A DNA stretch of 64,000 nucleotides from Clostridia bacterium (GTDB lineage Bacteria; Bacillota; Clostridia; Christensenellales; Borkfalkiaceae). The notes beneath the pieces were generated by a model. That model saw only the letters and a program-made list of their open reading frames with translations. It was not told where the DNA came from and searched no databases. Each line of letters begins with the position of its first letter. Position 1 is the stretch's first letter. The stretch spans positions 124,001-188,000 of the forward strand of contig JAFTWU010000017.1 in NCBI GenBank assembly GCA_017465145.1. Direction: 5' to 3'. The position numbers and the translations under genes were made by a program. Positions 32,639-41,905 of the stretch are shown here, in pieces.

Positions 32639-33472
32639 TTATAAAGAAATATTAAGTAATTTACAAGCGTTTTTATATGCAATTTTTTCTAACGTTTCTC
32701 TAGATAAACCAAAAGATAAAAGCGCTAGCTTATCGGCATTGATATCGTGCCACGGACAATCGGTTGCAAATAATACCTTATCTTCACCGTGTTTTTCTAA
32801 TATTTTAAGAAAAAGTTCTTTATCGATTGAGCCAAAGGTAAAAGCCGTATCAAAATAAACGTCTTTACCCGCCAATTTATCATAAACTTCTTCCCATTGG
32901 CGATGAGCGCCGTAATGTCCCAAAACGAATTTATTATGATTCACCTTTTCTATAACTTTAAGAACTCTATCTGGTGTGCAAAGAACGGGTTTATCTTTAT
33001 AACCATCGTCAACGCCAGAATGAGTAACGACAATCATATCTAGTTTTTTAGCCATTTCTAAAATTATAATATATCCATCGTCGTCTATAAAAGTTTCTTG
33101 ATAATCGGGGTGAATTTTAACACCTTTAATGCCGTTATCTTTAAGAAATTGCATTTTTTCTTCTATATTTTCACACGCTGGGTGCATTCCGCCAAATGAG
33201 ATAACCTTAACGCTTGAATCGGCAAACCTTTTATTAATTTCAATAGCAAACTTTGCAACAGACTCAAACTGAGTCGGCTTTGTTAAAACGGGCAAATTTA
33301 CCGCAATAGTGCCGTTAGCATTTTGAAGATTATTTAATAAACCATCTAACGTGCCGTCAGTATGCGGTATCGCCCCACTATTATTATGCAATGCGAAAAC
33401 TGTTGCATTTGCAATTTTATCTGGGAAACAATGTGTGTGAAAGTCAACTAATTTATTAAAGGGCGCAAACAT
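32639..33472 (-). CDS. Amidohydrolase-family metal-dependent hydrolase
   Basis: 277 residues from ATG 33472 (a GTG two codons earlier is possible). The protein is a TIM-barrel of the Amidohydro_2 type: DFHTHCFPD at the start of the barrel gives the HxH metal ligands, KIHPDYQE, a VVTHSGVDDG histidine, LGHYGAHRQW and FATDCPWHD with the catalytic aspartate follow. Such enzymes include decarboxylases and hydrolases of aromatic or lactone substrates, so a role in the aryl-acid pathway of the operon is reasonable but not proven. The start lies inside the end of the ACT-domain gene (about 17 bases overlap). It is the last gene of the minus-strand block. Confidence 0.8.
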   Translation of the reverse strand: MFAPFNKLVDFHTHCFPDKIANATVFALHNNSGAIPHTDGTLDGLLNNLQNANGTIAVNLPVLTKPTQFESVAKFAIEINKRFADSSVKVISFGGMHPACENIEEKMQFLKDNGIKGVKIHPDYQETFIDDDGYIIILEMAKKLDMIVVTHSGVDDGYKDKPVLCTPDRVLKVIEKVNHNKFVLGHYGAHRQWEEVYDKLAGKDVYFDTAFTFGSIDKELFLKILEKHGEDKVLFATDCPWHDINADKLALLSFGLSRETLEKIAYKNACKLLNISL

Positions 33473-33890
33473 CTTCACTTGTTAAACACTTAATTCCGTA
33501 TTCTGCTAAAACGTCACTTGCCTTATTCAAATCGGAAGTTTTCAAAACAACAAACGCTCTATTGGCGTTAGTAGATAAACCGTACATATATTCGATATTA
33601 ATATCGCGTTTTGATAAAATTTCAAGCAAAGTTTGAAGGCTACCTGCTTCGTGTTGAATTTCAATAACTAAAACTGCGGTAAGCATGGTTGAAAAACCTT
33701 GTTCTGCAAGTTTTTCTTTACCAATTTCAGGCTTATTTACGATTAAACGTAATAAACCGTATTCAGTAGTGTCTGCTAAACTTAAAGATAAAATATTAAC
33801 GTCATTATTTTTAAGAACGTTTAACACTTCACCAAGTCTGCCTTGTCTATTTTCAATAAATACAGATAATTGTTTTGCTGACATAATCAT
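33456..33890 (-). CDS. Tandem ACT-domain protein
   Basis: 144 residues made of two ACT domains (about 3-70 and 72-142), each with the beta-alpha-beta pattern: KQLSVFIENRQGRLGEVLNV begins the first, and EIQHEAGSLQTLLEIL the second. ACT domains bind amino acids and regulate metabolism. Genes of this kind commonly follow phenylacetate-CoA ligase and ior genes in anaerobes and may sense an aromatic amino acid. It has no catalytic domain. AGGAG lies just before the start; a second ATG two codons later is also possible. It is 9 bases after paaK. Confidence 0.88.
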   Translation of the reverse strand: MIMSAKQLSVFIENRQGRLGEVLNVLKNNDVNILSLSLADTTEYGLLRLIVNKPEIGKEKLAEQGFSTMLTAVLVIEIQHEAGSLQTLLEILSKRDINIEYMYGLSTNANRAFVVLKTSDLNKASDVLAEYGIKCLTSEDVCAL

Positions 33891-33899
33891 TTTCTCCTA

Positions 33900-35198
33900 T
33901 CAATATAATTTACGATTATCAATAACGTGTACCGCTTTGCCTTGACTTCTTACTAAGGTTTGCGGTTCAACGATTTTAACCTTGGGGTTAAGACCTAGCG
34001 CTTGAGAAATTACGTGTGTAATTTTTTTGTTTAACTTTTCTAAACCACGAATTTCATCTGTAAAGTATTCGGGGTTAACTTCAACTTGAATTTCCAAAGT
34101 GTCAAGGTTATTTACACGGTCAACAACGATAACGTAGTGAGGTGAAACTTCGGGAACTTCTGCAAGAGCTGCTTCAACTTGGCTTGGGAATACGTTAACG
34201 CCACGGATAATAAGCATATCGTCAACTCTGCCCTTAAATCTACTAATTCTAGCGCTAGTTCTTCCACATTCACAAGGTGTGCGGTCGATACTAGTTAAGT
34301 CTTTAGTCCTATATCTAATTAAAGGCAAGCCTTCTTTGGTTAACGTGGTGAAAACAAGTTCGCCAACTTCTCCATCAGGAACTGCGGTAAGCGTGTCAGA
34401 ATTCAAAATTTCGGGGTAGAAATGATCTTCGCAAACGTGTAGCCCTTTGTTGTAAATACAGTCGCAAGCAACACCCGGCCCCATAATTTCACTTAAACCA
34501 TATATATCGTGAGCGTGAATATTTAATCTTCTTTCAATATCTTGGTGCATTTTTTCCGTCCAAGGTTCAGCACCACAAATAGCAGTTTTTAGCTTAAGTT
34601 CGCCTAGTTTTCCTTCTTCTGCCAAAACTTCGCTAATATGTAAAAGATATGAAGGAGTACAAGCAATTGCAGTCGCTTTAAAGTCAAGCATCATCGTGGT
34701 TAATTTTTTGGTGTTGCCCGTACTCATAGGAACAACCATTGCGCCGATTTTTTCTGCGCCGTAGTGCGCACCGAGACCACCCGTAAATAAACCGTAACCG
34801 TATGCAACTTGAATTACGTCGTTTTTAGAAACGTCTGCCATAGCAAGACATCTTGCAACACATTCCGACCAAATATCTAAGTCTTTTCTAGTGTAGCCAA
34901 CAACCGTTGCCTTACCCGTTGTACCGCTTGATGCGTGAACTCTTACAATTTGGCTTTGCGGAACGGCAAAAAGTCCAAAAGGATAATTATCTCTTAAATC
35001 ATCTTTAGTGGTAAAAGGTAATTTAGAAATGTCTTCAATACCTTTGATATCACTAGGAAGAAGTCCTAAATTTTGCATTTTTTTGCGGTAAAACTCTACG
35101 TTATGATAAACGTAATCGACAAGTTTTACAAGTCTTGCGCTTTGAAGTGCGGTCATCTCATCACGCGACATGCACTCTTTTTTCTCATTCCAAATCAT
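33900..35198 (-). CDS. Phenylacetate-CoA ligase (copy 1)
   Basis: 432 residues from ATG 35198, which follows GGAG by 6 bases; a TTG four codons earlier is less likely. ANL-superfamily adenylate-forming enzyme. Motifs: VRVHASSGTTGKATVVGYT (P-loop), IYGLSEIMGPGVA, LIRYRTKDLT and FKGRVDDMLIIRGVNVFPS. It activates an aryl acetate with CoA and ATP, or runs in reverse to conserve energy from aryl-acetyl-CoA. It follows iorB in the same operon. A second ligase precedes iorA; the two share the same start (MIW) and length and are clear paralogues. The exact aryl substrate of each cannot be told from sequence. Confidence 0.92.
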   Translation of the reverse strand: MIWNEKKECMSRDEMTALQSARLVKLVDYVYHNVEFYRKKMQNLGLLPSDIKGIEDISKLPFTTKDDLRDNYPFGLFAVPQSQIVRVHASSGTTGKATVVGYTRKDLDIWSECVARCLAMADVSKNDVIQVAYGYGLFTGGLGAHYGAEKIGAMVVPMSTGNTKKLTTMMLDFKATAIACTPSYLLHISEVLAEEGKLGELKLKTAICGAEPWTEKMHQDIERRLNIHAHDIYGLSEIMGPGVACDCIYNKGLHVCEDHFYPEILNSDTLTAVPDGEVGELVFTTLTKEGLPLIRYRTKDLTSIDRTPCECGRTSARISRFKGRVDDMLIIRGVNVFPSQVEAALAEVPEVSPHYVIVVDRVNNLDTLEIQVEVNPEYFTDEIRGLEKLNKKITHVISQALGLNPKVKIVEPQTLVRSQGKAVHVIDNRKLY

Positions 35199-35222
35199 AA
35201 TTTGCTCCAAATATTTTTTATG

Positions 35223-35795
35223 TTATTTGCCGTTTTTTCCGGCTAAAAAAGCTTGTTTATTAATATCAATGGTTTTAGGTGGAACAGTTTTAGTTAAAAC
35301 GTCAAGCCACTCATCTTCGCTAAAGCCAATATATTTAGCAGATGCGCCCAAAACAACGGAATTAAGCACCTTAGAATTGCCAAGCTTTTTTGCAATATCT
35401 AACCCGTCGATAACAACGGTTTTACGCTTAGAAGAAACTTCATCTAGTATATTTTCGGGATATTTAGCAACGCCCGTTACAACTGTCATAGGGTCAATAC
35501 GACAATCGTTAACAATTAAAACGCCGTCTTTTTTAAGATAATGCAAATATCTTAAAGCTTCTAATCTTTCAAACGCGATTAAAACATCTACATCGCCTTC
35601 TTCGACCACCGGTTCAAATACCTTTTCGCCAAAACGCACGAAAGTTACAACACTACCACCGCGTTGAGCCATACCGTGAACTTCTGAAAGCTTAACGTCG
35701 AAACCATCGTTTAATGCTGTTTTACCGATAATTCTACTAGTTAAAAGTGTACCTTGACCACCAACGCCAACTACCATAATATTTAAGTTTTTCAT
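35223..35795 (-). CDS. iorB: Indolepyruvate:ferredoxin oxidoreductase, beta subunit
   Basis: 190 residues, a pyruvate:ferredoxin oxidoreductase gamma-type domain with MVVGVGGQGTLLTSRIIG and SEVHGMAQRGGSVVTFVR. It pairs with IorA, whose stop shares its start codon region (1-base overlap), giving the two-subunit enzyme. The complex oxidatively decarboxylates indolepyruvate, phenylpyruvate or hydroxyphenylpyruvate to the aryl-acetyl-CoA, with electrons passed to ferredoxin. It ends 24 bases before paaK copy 1. Confidence 0.94.
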   Translation of the reverse strand: MKNLNIMVVGVGGQGTLLTSRIIGKTALNDGFDVKLSEVHGMAQRGGSVVTFVRFGEKVFEPVVEEGDVDVLIAFERLEALRYLHYLKKDGVLIVNDCRIDPMTVVTGVAKYPENILDEVSSKRKTVVIDGLDIAKKLGNSKVLNSVVLGASAKYIGFSEDEWLDVLTKTVPPKTIDINKQAFLAGKNGK

Positions 35796-37534
35796 TATCT
35801 TTCCACCTTATTTATAGCGTTAAATTTACAATAGTTGATACAAAGCCCACAGCCGTTACACATTGTTTCATCAATTTTAATAGTGCCATCATCTTGCTTG
35901 GTTATTGCAGGACAACCAATTTTTAAGCACATACCACATTTTTTGCATTTATCACTTTCTGCCTTGCAAACGTAAGGGAATTTATTACCTTTAAGTAGTG
36001 CACAAGGAGCTTTAGCAATAATTACCGTTAACACATCACTTGCAACGCTTTCTTTAATGGTCTTTTTCAAACCATCAACGTCAAAAGCATCGATAGTTAT
36101 AACGTTTGGCACGCCGATAGATGAACAAAGATTTGCTAAATCTATAGCATAAGTTTCTTCACCCTTTAGAGTCTTACCCGTTGCGGCGTGTTCTTGGTGT
36201 CCAGTCATACCGGTAGTGCGGTTATCCAAAATTAAAACCGTGCCCGTAGATTTATTGTAAACCATATTTACAAGAGAGTTAATACCCGTATGCAAAAAGG
36301 TTGAATCGCCAATAACTGCTACCCAATTTTTTATGTAATCTTTACCCTTTGCCTTTTCAATGCCGTGAAGGGTTGAAATACTTGCCCCCATGCAAACGGT
36401 GGTGTCAATAACGTTAAGTGGAGCAACTGCACCAAGAGTATAACAACCGATATCGCCTGCAGCGTGAATTTTAAGAGAATTTAAAACTGAGAAAACGCTT
36501 CTATGCGGACAACCTGGGCACAAAATCGGTGGACGCGCGGGAACTGTTGCTCTATCTTCGCATTGAGATTTAACGCCTAAAATAGCGTTTTTAATAAGAT
36601 TTGCGCTATATTCGCCTTGCTTTGTAAAGATTTCTTTACCGATAACGGTATATCCCCAAGACTTAACTTGTTCTTCGATAACGGGTTCAAGTTCTTCAAC
36701 GACGTAAACTTTTTCAACCTTTGACATAAAGTCATCGATAAGTTTTTTAGGCAATGGATTAACTAGACCAAGCTTTAATACGCTAGCATTTGGGAAAGCT
36801 TCTTTAACGTATAAATAAGGAATACCACTTGTAATAAAGCCAATTTTAGTATCGCTTAATTCTACCTTATTTACAGGAAATTTTTCGCCGTCAATAGCCA
36901 TACGGTTTTCTCTATCTTCAACGACTAAATGTCTACCGATAGCAGAACCTGGCATCATAACGTGTTTTTTAACGTTACGTTCATAAACTTTGTCTTCAAC
37001 TTCTACTCTATCACAAAGTTCAACTATACCTTGAGAGTGTGAAAGTTTAGTGGTTGTTCTTAAAATAACGGGAGTGTCGTATTTTTCGCTAAGTTCAAAA
37101 GCAAATTTAGTAAATTCTTTTGCTTCCATACTGTCAGAAGGTTCTAAAACGGGAACGTGAGCTGAGCGCGCAATCATTCTAGTATCTTGTTCGTTTTGTG
37201 AACTTGCAAGACCTGGGTCGTCTGCAACAACGATAACAGAGCCACCGTTAACGCCCGTATAAGCAAAAGTATAAAGCGGGTCGCTTGCAACGTTTAACCC
37301 AACGTGTTTCATACACGCTAAACTTCTAACACCCGAATAAGATGCACCGATAGCAACTTCTAAAGCGACCTTTTCGTTGGGTGCCCACTCACAGTAAACT
37401 TCGGGATATTTTGCTAAATTTTCACTTATTTCAGTACTTGGCGTGCCAGGATATGCACTTGAAACCTTAACGCCCGCTTCATATACCCCACGTGCTATGG
37501 CTTCGTTACCAAGCATAATAATTTTATCTTTCAC
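35795..37534 (-). CDS. iorA: Indolepyruvate:ferredoxin oxidoreductase, alpha subunit
   Basis: 579 residues. The N-terminal PFOR domain includes VKVSSAYPGTPSTEI. The thiamine pyrophosphate part carries LCPGCPHRSVFSVL, GDIGCYTLG and GDSTFLHTGINSLVNMVYN. The C terminus is a ferredoxin with two Cys clusters, CKKCGMCLKIGCP and CNGCGLCINYC, for [4Fe-4S] centres. Oxygen-sensitive and typical of anaerobes. It works with IorB and ferredoxin on aryl pyruvates from aromatic amino-acid transamination. It sits between the two phenylacetate-CoA ligase genes, with 1- to 2-base spacing. Confidence 0.96.
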   Translation of the reverse strand: MKDKIIMLGNEAIARGVYEAGVKVSSAYPGTPSTEISENLAKYPEVYCEWAPNEKVALEVAIGASYSGVRSLACMKHVGLNVASDPLYTFAYTGVNGGSVIVVADDPGLASSQNEQDTRMIARSAHVPVLEPSDSMEAKEFTKFAFELSEKYDTPVILRTTTKLSHSQGIVELCDRVEVEDKVYERNVKKHVMMPGSAIGRHLVVEDRENRMAIDGEKFPVNKVELSDTKIGFITSGIPYLYVKEAFPNASVLKLGLVNPLPKKLIDDFMSKVEKVYVVEELEPVIEEQVKSWGYTVIGKEIFTKQGEYSANLIKNAILGVKSQCEDRATVPARPPILCPGCPHRSVFSVLNSLKIHAAGDIGCYTLGAVAPLNVIDTTVCMGASISTLHGIEKAKGKDYIKNWVAVIGDSTFLHTGINSLVNMVYNKSTGTVLILDNRTTGMTGHQEHAATGKTLKGEETYAIDLANLCSSIGVPNVITIDAFDVDGLKKTIKESVASDVLTVIIAKAPCALLKGNKFPYVCKAESDKCKKCGMCLKIGCPAITKQDDGTIKIDETMCNGCGLCINYCKFNAINKVER

Positions 37535-37535
37535 G

Positions 37536-38834
37536 TTATTTACTCCTTAAATCTTTAATGCGCTTTGCCTTACCTTCAAAACGTTGCAAGGTATTGGGCG
37601 ACTCTAACAATACTTTAGCATCAAGCCCCAAAATAATACGAAGTTTATTTCTAACTTTTCTAGAGATATCTTCTAGTTCCCTGAAAGAGTCGGTTACGTG
37701 CGCAAGTTCTACTCTTACGGTTAATTTATCGCTATATCCTTCGCGTTCTACGATAATTTCATAATGCGGACCAAGTTCGTTGAAACTTAAAATAACTTCT
37801 TCAATTTGGCTTGGGAAGACGTTAACACCACGAATTTTAAGCATATCGTCGCTTCTACCCGTTAAGTTTGCCATACGGCAGAACGTTCTTCCACACTTAC
37901 ACTTTTCATAAGTCAATTTGGTTATATCTTTAGTTCTATAACGGATAAGCGGTAACGCTTCTTTCTTTATACAAGTAATAACAAGTTCACCTTCTTCACC
38001 TTCGGGTAAAACTTCGCCTGTAACGGGGTCAATAATTTCAGGTATAAAGAAGTCTTCGTTAATATGCATACCGCAAAGATATTCACATTCACCCGAAACA
38101 CCGGGGCCCATAAGTTCACTCATGCCGTAGTTTGAAGTAACAAGCATATCGTCACCCCAAACTTTGTGCATTTCTGCACGCATAGCGTCCGTTAAAAGTT
38201 CACTACCAACAAGACCAATTTTAATTTTTAAGTCGCGTGCAGGGTCAATACCCATTTCTTTCGCAACTTCTGCAAGTCTAAGCGCATATGAAGGTGTTGC
38301 AACCAAAAGAGTTGTGCCAAAATCTTGCATGTACATAATTTGTTTTTCACTATTACCCGTTGAAGACGGTATAATTGCCGCGCCAACCCTTTCTAAACCA
38401 TAGTGAAGACCAAGCGCACCCGTAAACATACCGTATCCAAAACAAATTTGAGCAACGTCTTTTTCAGTAGCACCGCCCATGCACGCAATACGCGAAACAC
38501 ATTCCGTCCACGTGTCCATATCGGCTTGAGTATAACCAACTACCGTAGGTTTACCCGTAGTACCGCTTGACGCGTGAATTCTTAAAAGTTTGTCCTTAGA
38601 AACAGCAAAAAGACCGAAGGGATAATTATCGCGCATATCCTGTTTAGTTACGAAAGGCAACTTAGCAAGGTCTTTAAGCGTAACGATATCTTCGGGCTTT
38701 ACACCCGCTTTATCCATTTTTTCACGGTAAGCGGGAACTAATTTATATACACGGTTAACCGTTTCTTTAAGGCGGGATAACTGAATTTCTTCAATTTCCG
38801 CCCTAGAAAGAGTTTCTTCTTTTGACCAAATCAT
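37536..38834 (-). CDS. Phenylacetate-CoA ligase (copy 2)
   Basis: 432 residues, paralogue of the copy at 33900-35198. Motifs: LRIHASSGTTGKPTVVGYT, SNYGMSELMGPGVS, LIRYRTKDIT and LTGRSDDMLKIRGVNVFPS. It has AAAGG about 10 bases before ATG. It lies directly before iorA, so the two ligases flank the oxidoreductase. Two copies may serve different aryl acids (for example phenylacetate, indoleacetate or hydroxyphenylacetate) or different directions of the reaction; this is inference. Confidence 0.92.
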   Translation of the reverse strand: MIWSKEETLSRAEIEEIQLSRLKETVNRVYKLVPAYREKMDKAGVKPEDIVTLKDLAKLPFVTKQDMRDNYPFGLFAVSKDKLLRIHASSGTTGKPTVVGYTQADMDTWTECVSRIACMGGATEKDVAQICFGYGMFTGALGLHYGLERVGAAIIPSSTGNSEKQIMYMQDFGTTLLVATPSYALRLAEVAKEMGIDPARDLKIKIGLVGSELLTDAMRAEMHKVWGDDMLVTSNYGMSELMGPGVSGECEYLCGMHINEDFFIPEIIDPVTGEVLPEGEEGELVITCIKKEALPLIRYRTKDITKLTYEKCKCGRTFCRMANLTGRSDDMLKIRGVNVFPSQIEEVILSFNELGPHYEIIVEREGYSDKLTVRVELAHVTDSFRELEDISRKVRNKLRIILGLDAKVLLESPNTLQRFEGKAKRIKDLRSK

Positions 38835-38852
38835 TATATAAATACCTTTAAA

Positions 38853-40403
38853 TTAAATAATTTCGTTTTCGATGGGTTTTAAGAAAGATTCTTCAATCAC
38901 TTCTTGTTTAGGTGGTTTTGTAAAACGGCTTACGATAAACGTTGAAATCATTGAATAAGCCATACAAATTACACCTATAAGCGGAGAACAAGCAACGCCT
39001 TGTTTTAACGCTTGACCAACCGTACAATTAAAACCGTAATAATTATATCCTAGCACGAAAATTAACGTAACGGTTAAAATAAGCGTGCCGATAATTGATA
39101 CCCAAACGGCAGATTTTGTAACGCGTTTTGAATATAAGCCGAACACGTAAGGTCCAATAAAACAACCTGCAAGCGTGCCCCAACTTAAACCCATTAAATA
39201 AGCGATTGCTGAAATTTGATATATGTCGTTTAATATTGCTATAACAACGGAAATAACAACGAAAACTAAACACAATATTCTCATTGTCCAATTTACGTTA
39301 TTATCACTAGCATTTTTATTTATTTTTCCTTTATAAATATCAACCGCAACTACCGATGCTGAAGATAATGAAACGGATGCAAGAGTTGACATACTTGCCG
39401 ATAAAATAAGCACGGCAATTATACCGATTAACCCGGGAATTCCGTTTTTAATTACAAGGTTTAACATTTCGGGAATAATATTGTCACCGCCAACGTTTGC
39501 AAATTCTGGGAATAAACCTGAAAGCGCGCCCGTAAAATATGCGCCAAAACCGATAATTAAGGCAAAAATCGTACTAACGATAATACCTTGATTAATTGAT
39601 TTTCTATCACGAACGGCATAATACTTATGTACCGTTTGTGGTAAACCGTATACACCGAAAGACGTTAATAATACAAGTGATAAAAGTGAAACGGTGCTAC
39701 CGTAAATACCCGTTGACGTACTGTTAAAAGTAAACCAAGTCTTGTTAACGTCGCTTGTAAGCTTTGACAAATCCCAATTAACGTGTGCGTCGTTTAAGAA
39801 AGAGAATACCATAAGCGCAACGCCAATAAGCATTATAATACCTTGAATAAAATCTGATAATGCAGTTGCAAAATATCCGCCAAAACATAAATATAACGCG
39901 GTTAAAACGGCAAGACATAGCATTACAATCCAACCGTCTATACCAAATACGATTTCAAACAAACTGCTTAACCCGTTATAAACTGATGCAGAATAAGGAA
40001 TTAAAAACAAGAAAATAATTACGGCAGAAACAAGTTTAAGTGATTTACTGTCATAACGTTTTTCGAAAAATTCTGGCATAGTTTTTGCTGAAAGACGCCT
40101 TGTCATATTTTTCGTGCGTTTTGCAAGTAATATCCAAGCAAGCAATGCACCGAAAATCGCGTTGCCAACCCCTATCCAAATTGACGCTAAACCAAATTGT
40201 GCGCCAAATTTACCTGCATAACCTATAAATATTACAGCGGAAAAATAGGTCGTACCATAAGAGAACGCGCTCATCCAACCGTTAAGCCCCTTTTTACCCG
40301 CAAGTAAAAAATCGTTAACTGATTTTGCTCGTTTTCTAGTGTATAAAGCAATAAAAACCATACTTAAGGCATATAAACAGATAATTACGTAGCTCCAAAT
40401 CAT
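38853..40403 (-). CDS. Sodium:solute symporter (SSS family)
   Basis: 516 residues with about 13 hydrophobic helices, starting at once with a membrane segment (MIWSYVIICLYALSM). The family signature region KSVNDFLLAGKKGLNGWMSAFSYGTTYFSAV follows helix 1. The substrate is not determined; SSS members carry amino acids, organic acids, sugars or vitamins with Na+. Its place between purB and the ior/paaK genes suggests import of an aromatic compound or export/uptake of its acid product, but this is inference. No Shine-Dalgarno sequence is seen before the ATG, and the gene starts 21 bases after the purB stop. Confidence 0.85.
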   Translation of the reverse strand: MIWSYVIICLYALSMVFIALYTRKRAKSVNDFLLAGKKGLNGWMSAFSYGTTYFSAVIFIGYAGKFGAQFGLASIWIGVGNAIFGALLAWILLAKRTKNMTRRLSAKTMPEFFEKRYDSKSLKLVSAVIIFLFLIPYSASVYNGLSSLFEIVFGIDGWIVMLCLAVLTALYLCFGGYFATALSDFIQGIIMLIGVALMVFSFLNDAHVNWDLSKLTSDVNKTWFTFNSTSTGIYGSTVSLLSLVLLTSFGVYGLPQTVHKYYAVRDRKSINQGIIVSTIFALIIGFGAYFTGALSGLFPEFANVGGDNIIPEMLNLVIKNGIPGLIGIIAVLILSASMSTLASVSLSSASVVAVDIYKGKINKNASDNNVNWTMRILCLVFVVISVVIAILNDIYQISAIAYLMGLSWGTLAGCFIGPYVFGLYSKRVTKSAVWVSIIGTLILTVTLIFVLGYNYYGFNCTVGQALKQGVACSPLIGVICMAYSMISTFIVSRFTKPPKQEVIEESFLKPIENEII

Positions 40404-40424
40404 AAGTAAAATAAAATCATCTTT

Positions 40425-41858
40425 TTATAAGAAGATTTCTCCTTTTTCGCCCAAGCAATTTTTATTTTTTTCTAATATTGGGTCAACTTCGTTTTGAATA
40501 AATTCAACAACTTGAGAAGGCGCTCTGCCAATATATTTTTTTCCATCTAAAACGTCGTCAAGTTTATCTTTAACAGCAACGAAATGTTCGTCCGTCTTAA
40601 TTAAATCAATAAGATTGTTTTCTAAACCGTGAATTTTTACGTTTTCAGATGCTTTCATTGATAGAACTCTAATTGCTTCGTGCAAGGTTTGACGGCTACC
40701 GCCCGCCTTTACGCATTCCATAATAATATTTTCGGTTGCCATAAAGGGAAGTTCTGCTTTAACGTGTTTTTCAATAACTTTATCGTATACTACTAAATTA
40801 TCAGAAATATTAAGATATAGTTGCAAAATACCGTCAACAGCTAGGAAACTTTGCGGAATAACTATACGTTTATTTGCAGAATCGTCTAGCGTTCTTTCAA
40901 ACCATTGTGTTGAAGAAGTAATTGCCGTGTTAAGCGGAGTGGTTAAAACTAATCTTGCCAAAGCACAAAGTCTTTCACTACGCATAGGATTACGCTTATA
41001 CGCCATAGCGGATGAACCAATTTGACTCTTTTCAAAAGGTTCTTCAACTTCTTTCATACTTTGCAAAAGTCTTATATCGTTAGCAAATCTATAAGCACTT
41101 TGTGCAATTTGAGATAAAACGCTTAAAACGTTATAATCGAATTTTCTAGGATAAGTTTGCCCCGTTACGCCGTAAACGTTTTTATAACCCATTTTATTGC
41201 ATACAAGTTTTTCAAGCATTTTAATCTTTTCTTCATCATTATCGAAAAGTTCCATAAAACTTGCTTGAGTACCCGTAGTGCCCTTTACACCACGAAGTTT
41301 GAACTTTGCTTTTAATTCAACTAATGATTGATAATCCATAGTTAAATCTTCAAGCCACAACGTTGCACGCTTACCAACAGTTGTTAATTGCGCAGGTTGA
41401 AAGTGTGTAAAACCAAGCGTTGGCAAATCTTTATATTTAAGAGCAAATTTTTTTAGGTTATTAATTACGCAAACAAGTTTTTTAAGCACGATATCAAGCG
41501 CCTTATCAATCATAATAAGTTCCGCATTATCAGTAACGTAACAACTTGTTGCGCCAAGGTGAATTATACCTTCAGCTTTCGTTGCTTGAGAACCGTATGC
41601 TTTAACGTGTGCCATAACGTCGTGTCTAACTTCTTTTTCAAATTTGTTTGCAACGTCATAATTAATATCGTCTGCATATTTTTTTAGGTCTTCAATTTGT
41701 TCATCTGTAATATTAAGACCCAACTCTTTTTCGCTTTCAGCAAGCGCAATCCAAAGTTTACGCCAAAGTTTAAAACGCGTATCGTTTGAAAAATTTTGCG
41801 ACATATCTTTTGTTGCATATCTTGTTATTAAGGGGTTAACGTAAATATCGTTTTGCAT
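40425..41858 (-). CDS. purB: Adenylosuccinate lyase
   Basis: 477 residues from ATG 41858, which has AGGAG 5 bases before it; an upstream in-frame ATG at 41882 lacks such a site and would add residues unlike the family. Fumarase/aspartase superfamily. The signature loop is SSAMAYKRNPMRSERL. It splits adenylosuccinate to AMP and SAICAR to AICAR in purine synthesis. It lies 47 bases after galK and before the SSS symporter, with no other purine gene near. This larger form (about 477 residues) is the version found in many Clostridia. Confidence 0.95.
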   Translation of the reverse strand: MQNDIYVNPLITRYATKDMSQNFSNDTRFKLWRKLWIALAESEKELGLNITDEQIEDLKKYADDINYDVANKFEKEVRHDVMAHVKAYGSQATKAEGIIHLGATSCYVTDNAELIMIDKALDIVLKKLVCVINNLKKFALKYKDLPTLGFTHFQPAQLTTVGKRATLWLEDLTMDYQSLVELKAKFKLRGVKGTTGTQASFMELFDNDEEKIKMLEKLVCNKMGYKNVYGVTGQTYPRKFDYNVLSVLSQIAQSAYRFANDIRLLQSMKEVEEPFEKSQIGSSAMAYKRNPMRSERLCALARLVLTTPLNTAITSSTQWFERTLDDSANKRIVIPQSFLAVDGILQLYLNISDNLVVYDKVIEKHVKAELPFMATENIIMECVKAGGSRQTLHEAIRVLSMKASENVKIHGLENNLIDLIKTDEHFVAVKDKLDDVLDGKKYIGRAPSQVVEFIQNEVDPILEKNKNCLGEKGEIFL

Positions 41859-41905
41859 AAAAACTCCTATTATGCCTGACATAATCAGACGTAAAATTAC
41901 TTGAT

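Noticed and set aside
41859-41882. Upstream ATG of purB
   Set aside because: It lacks a ribosome site, whereas AGGAG lies 5 bases before the ATG at 41858, where the family similarity begins.
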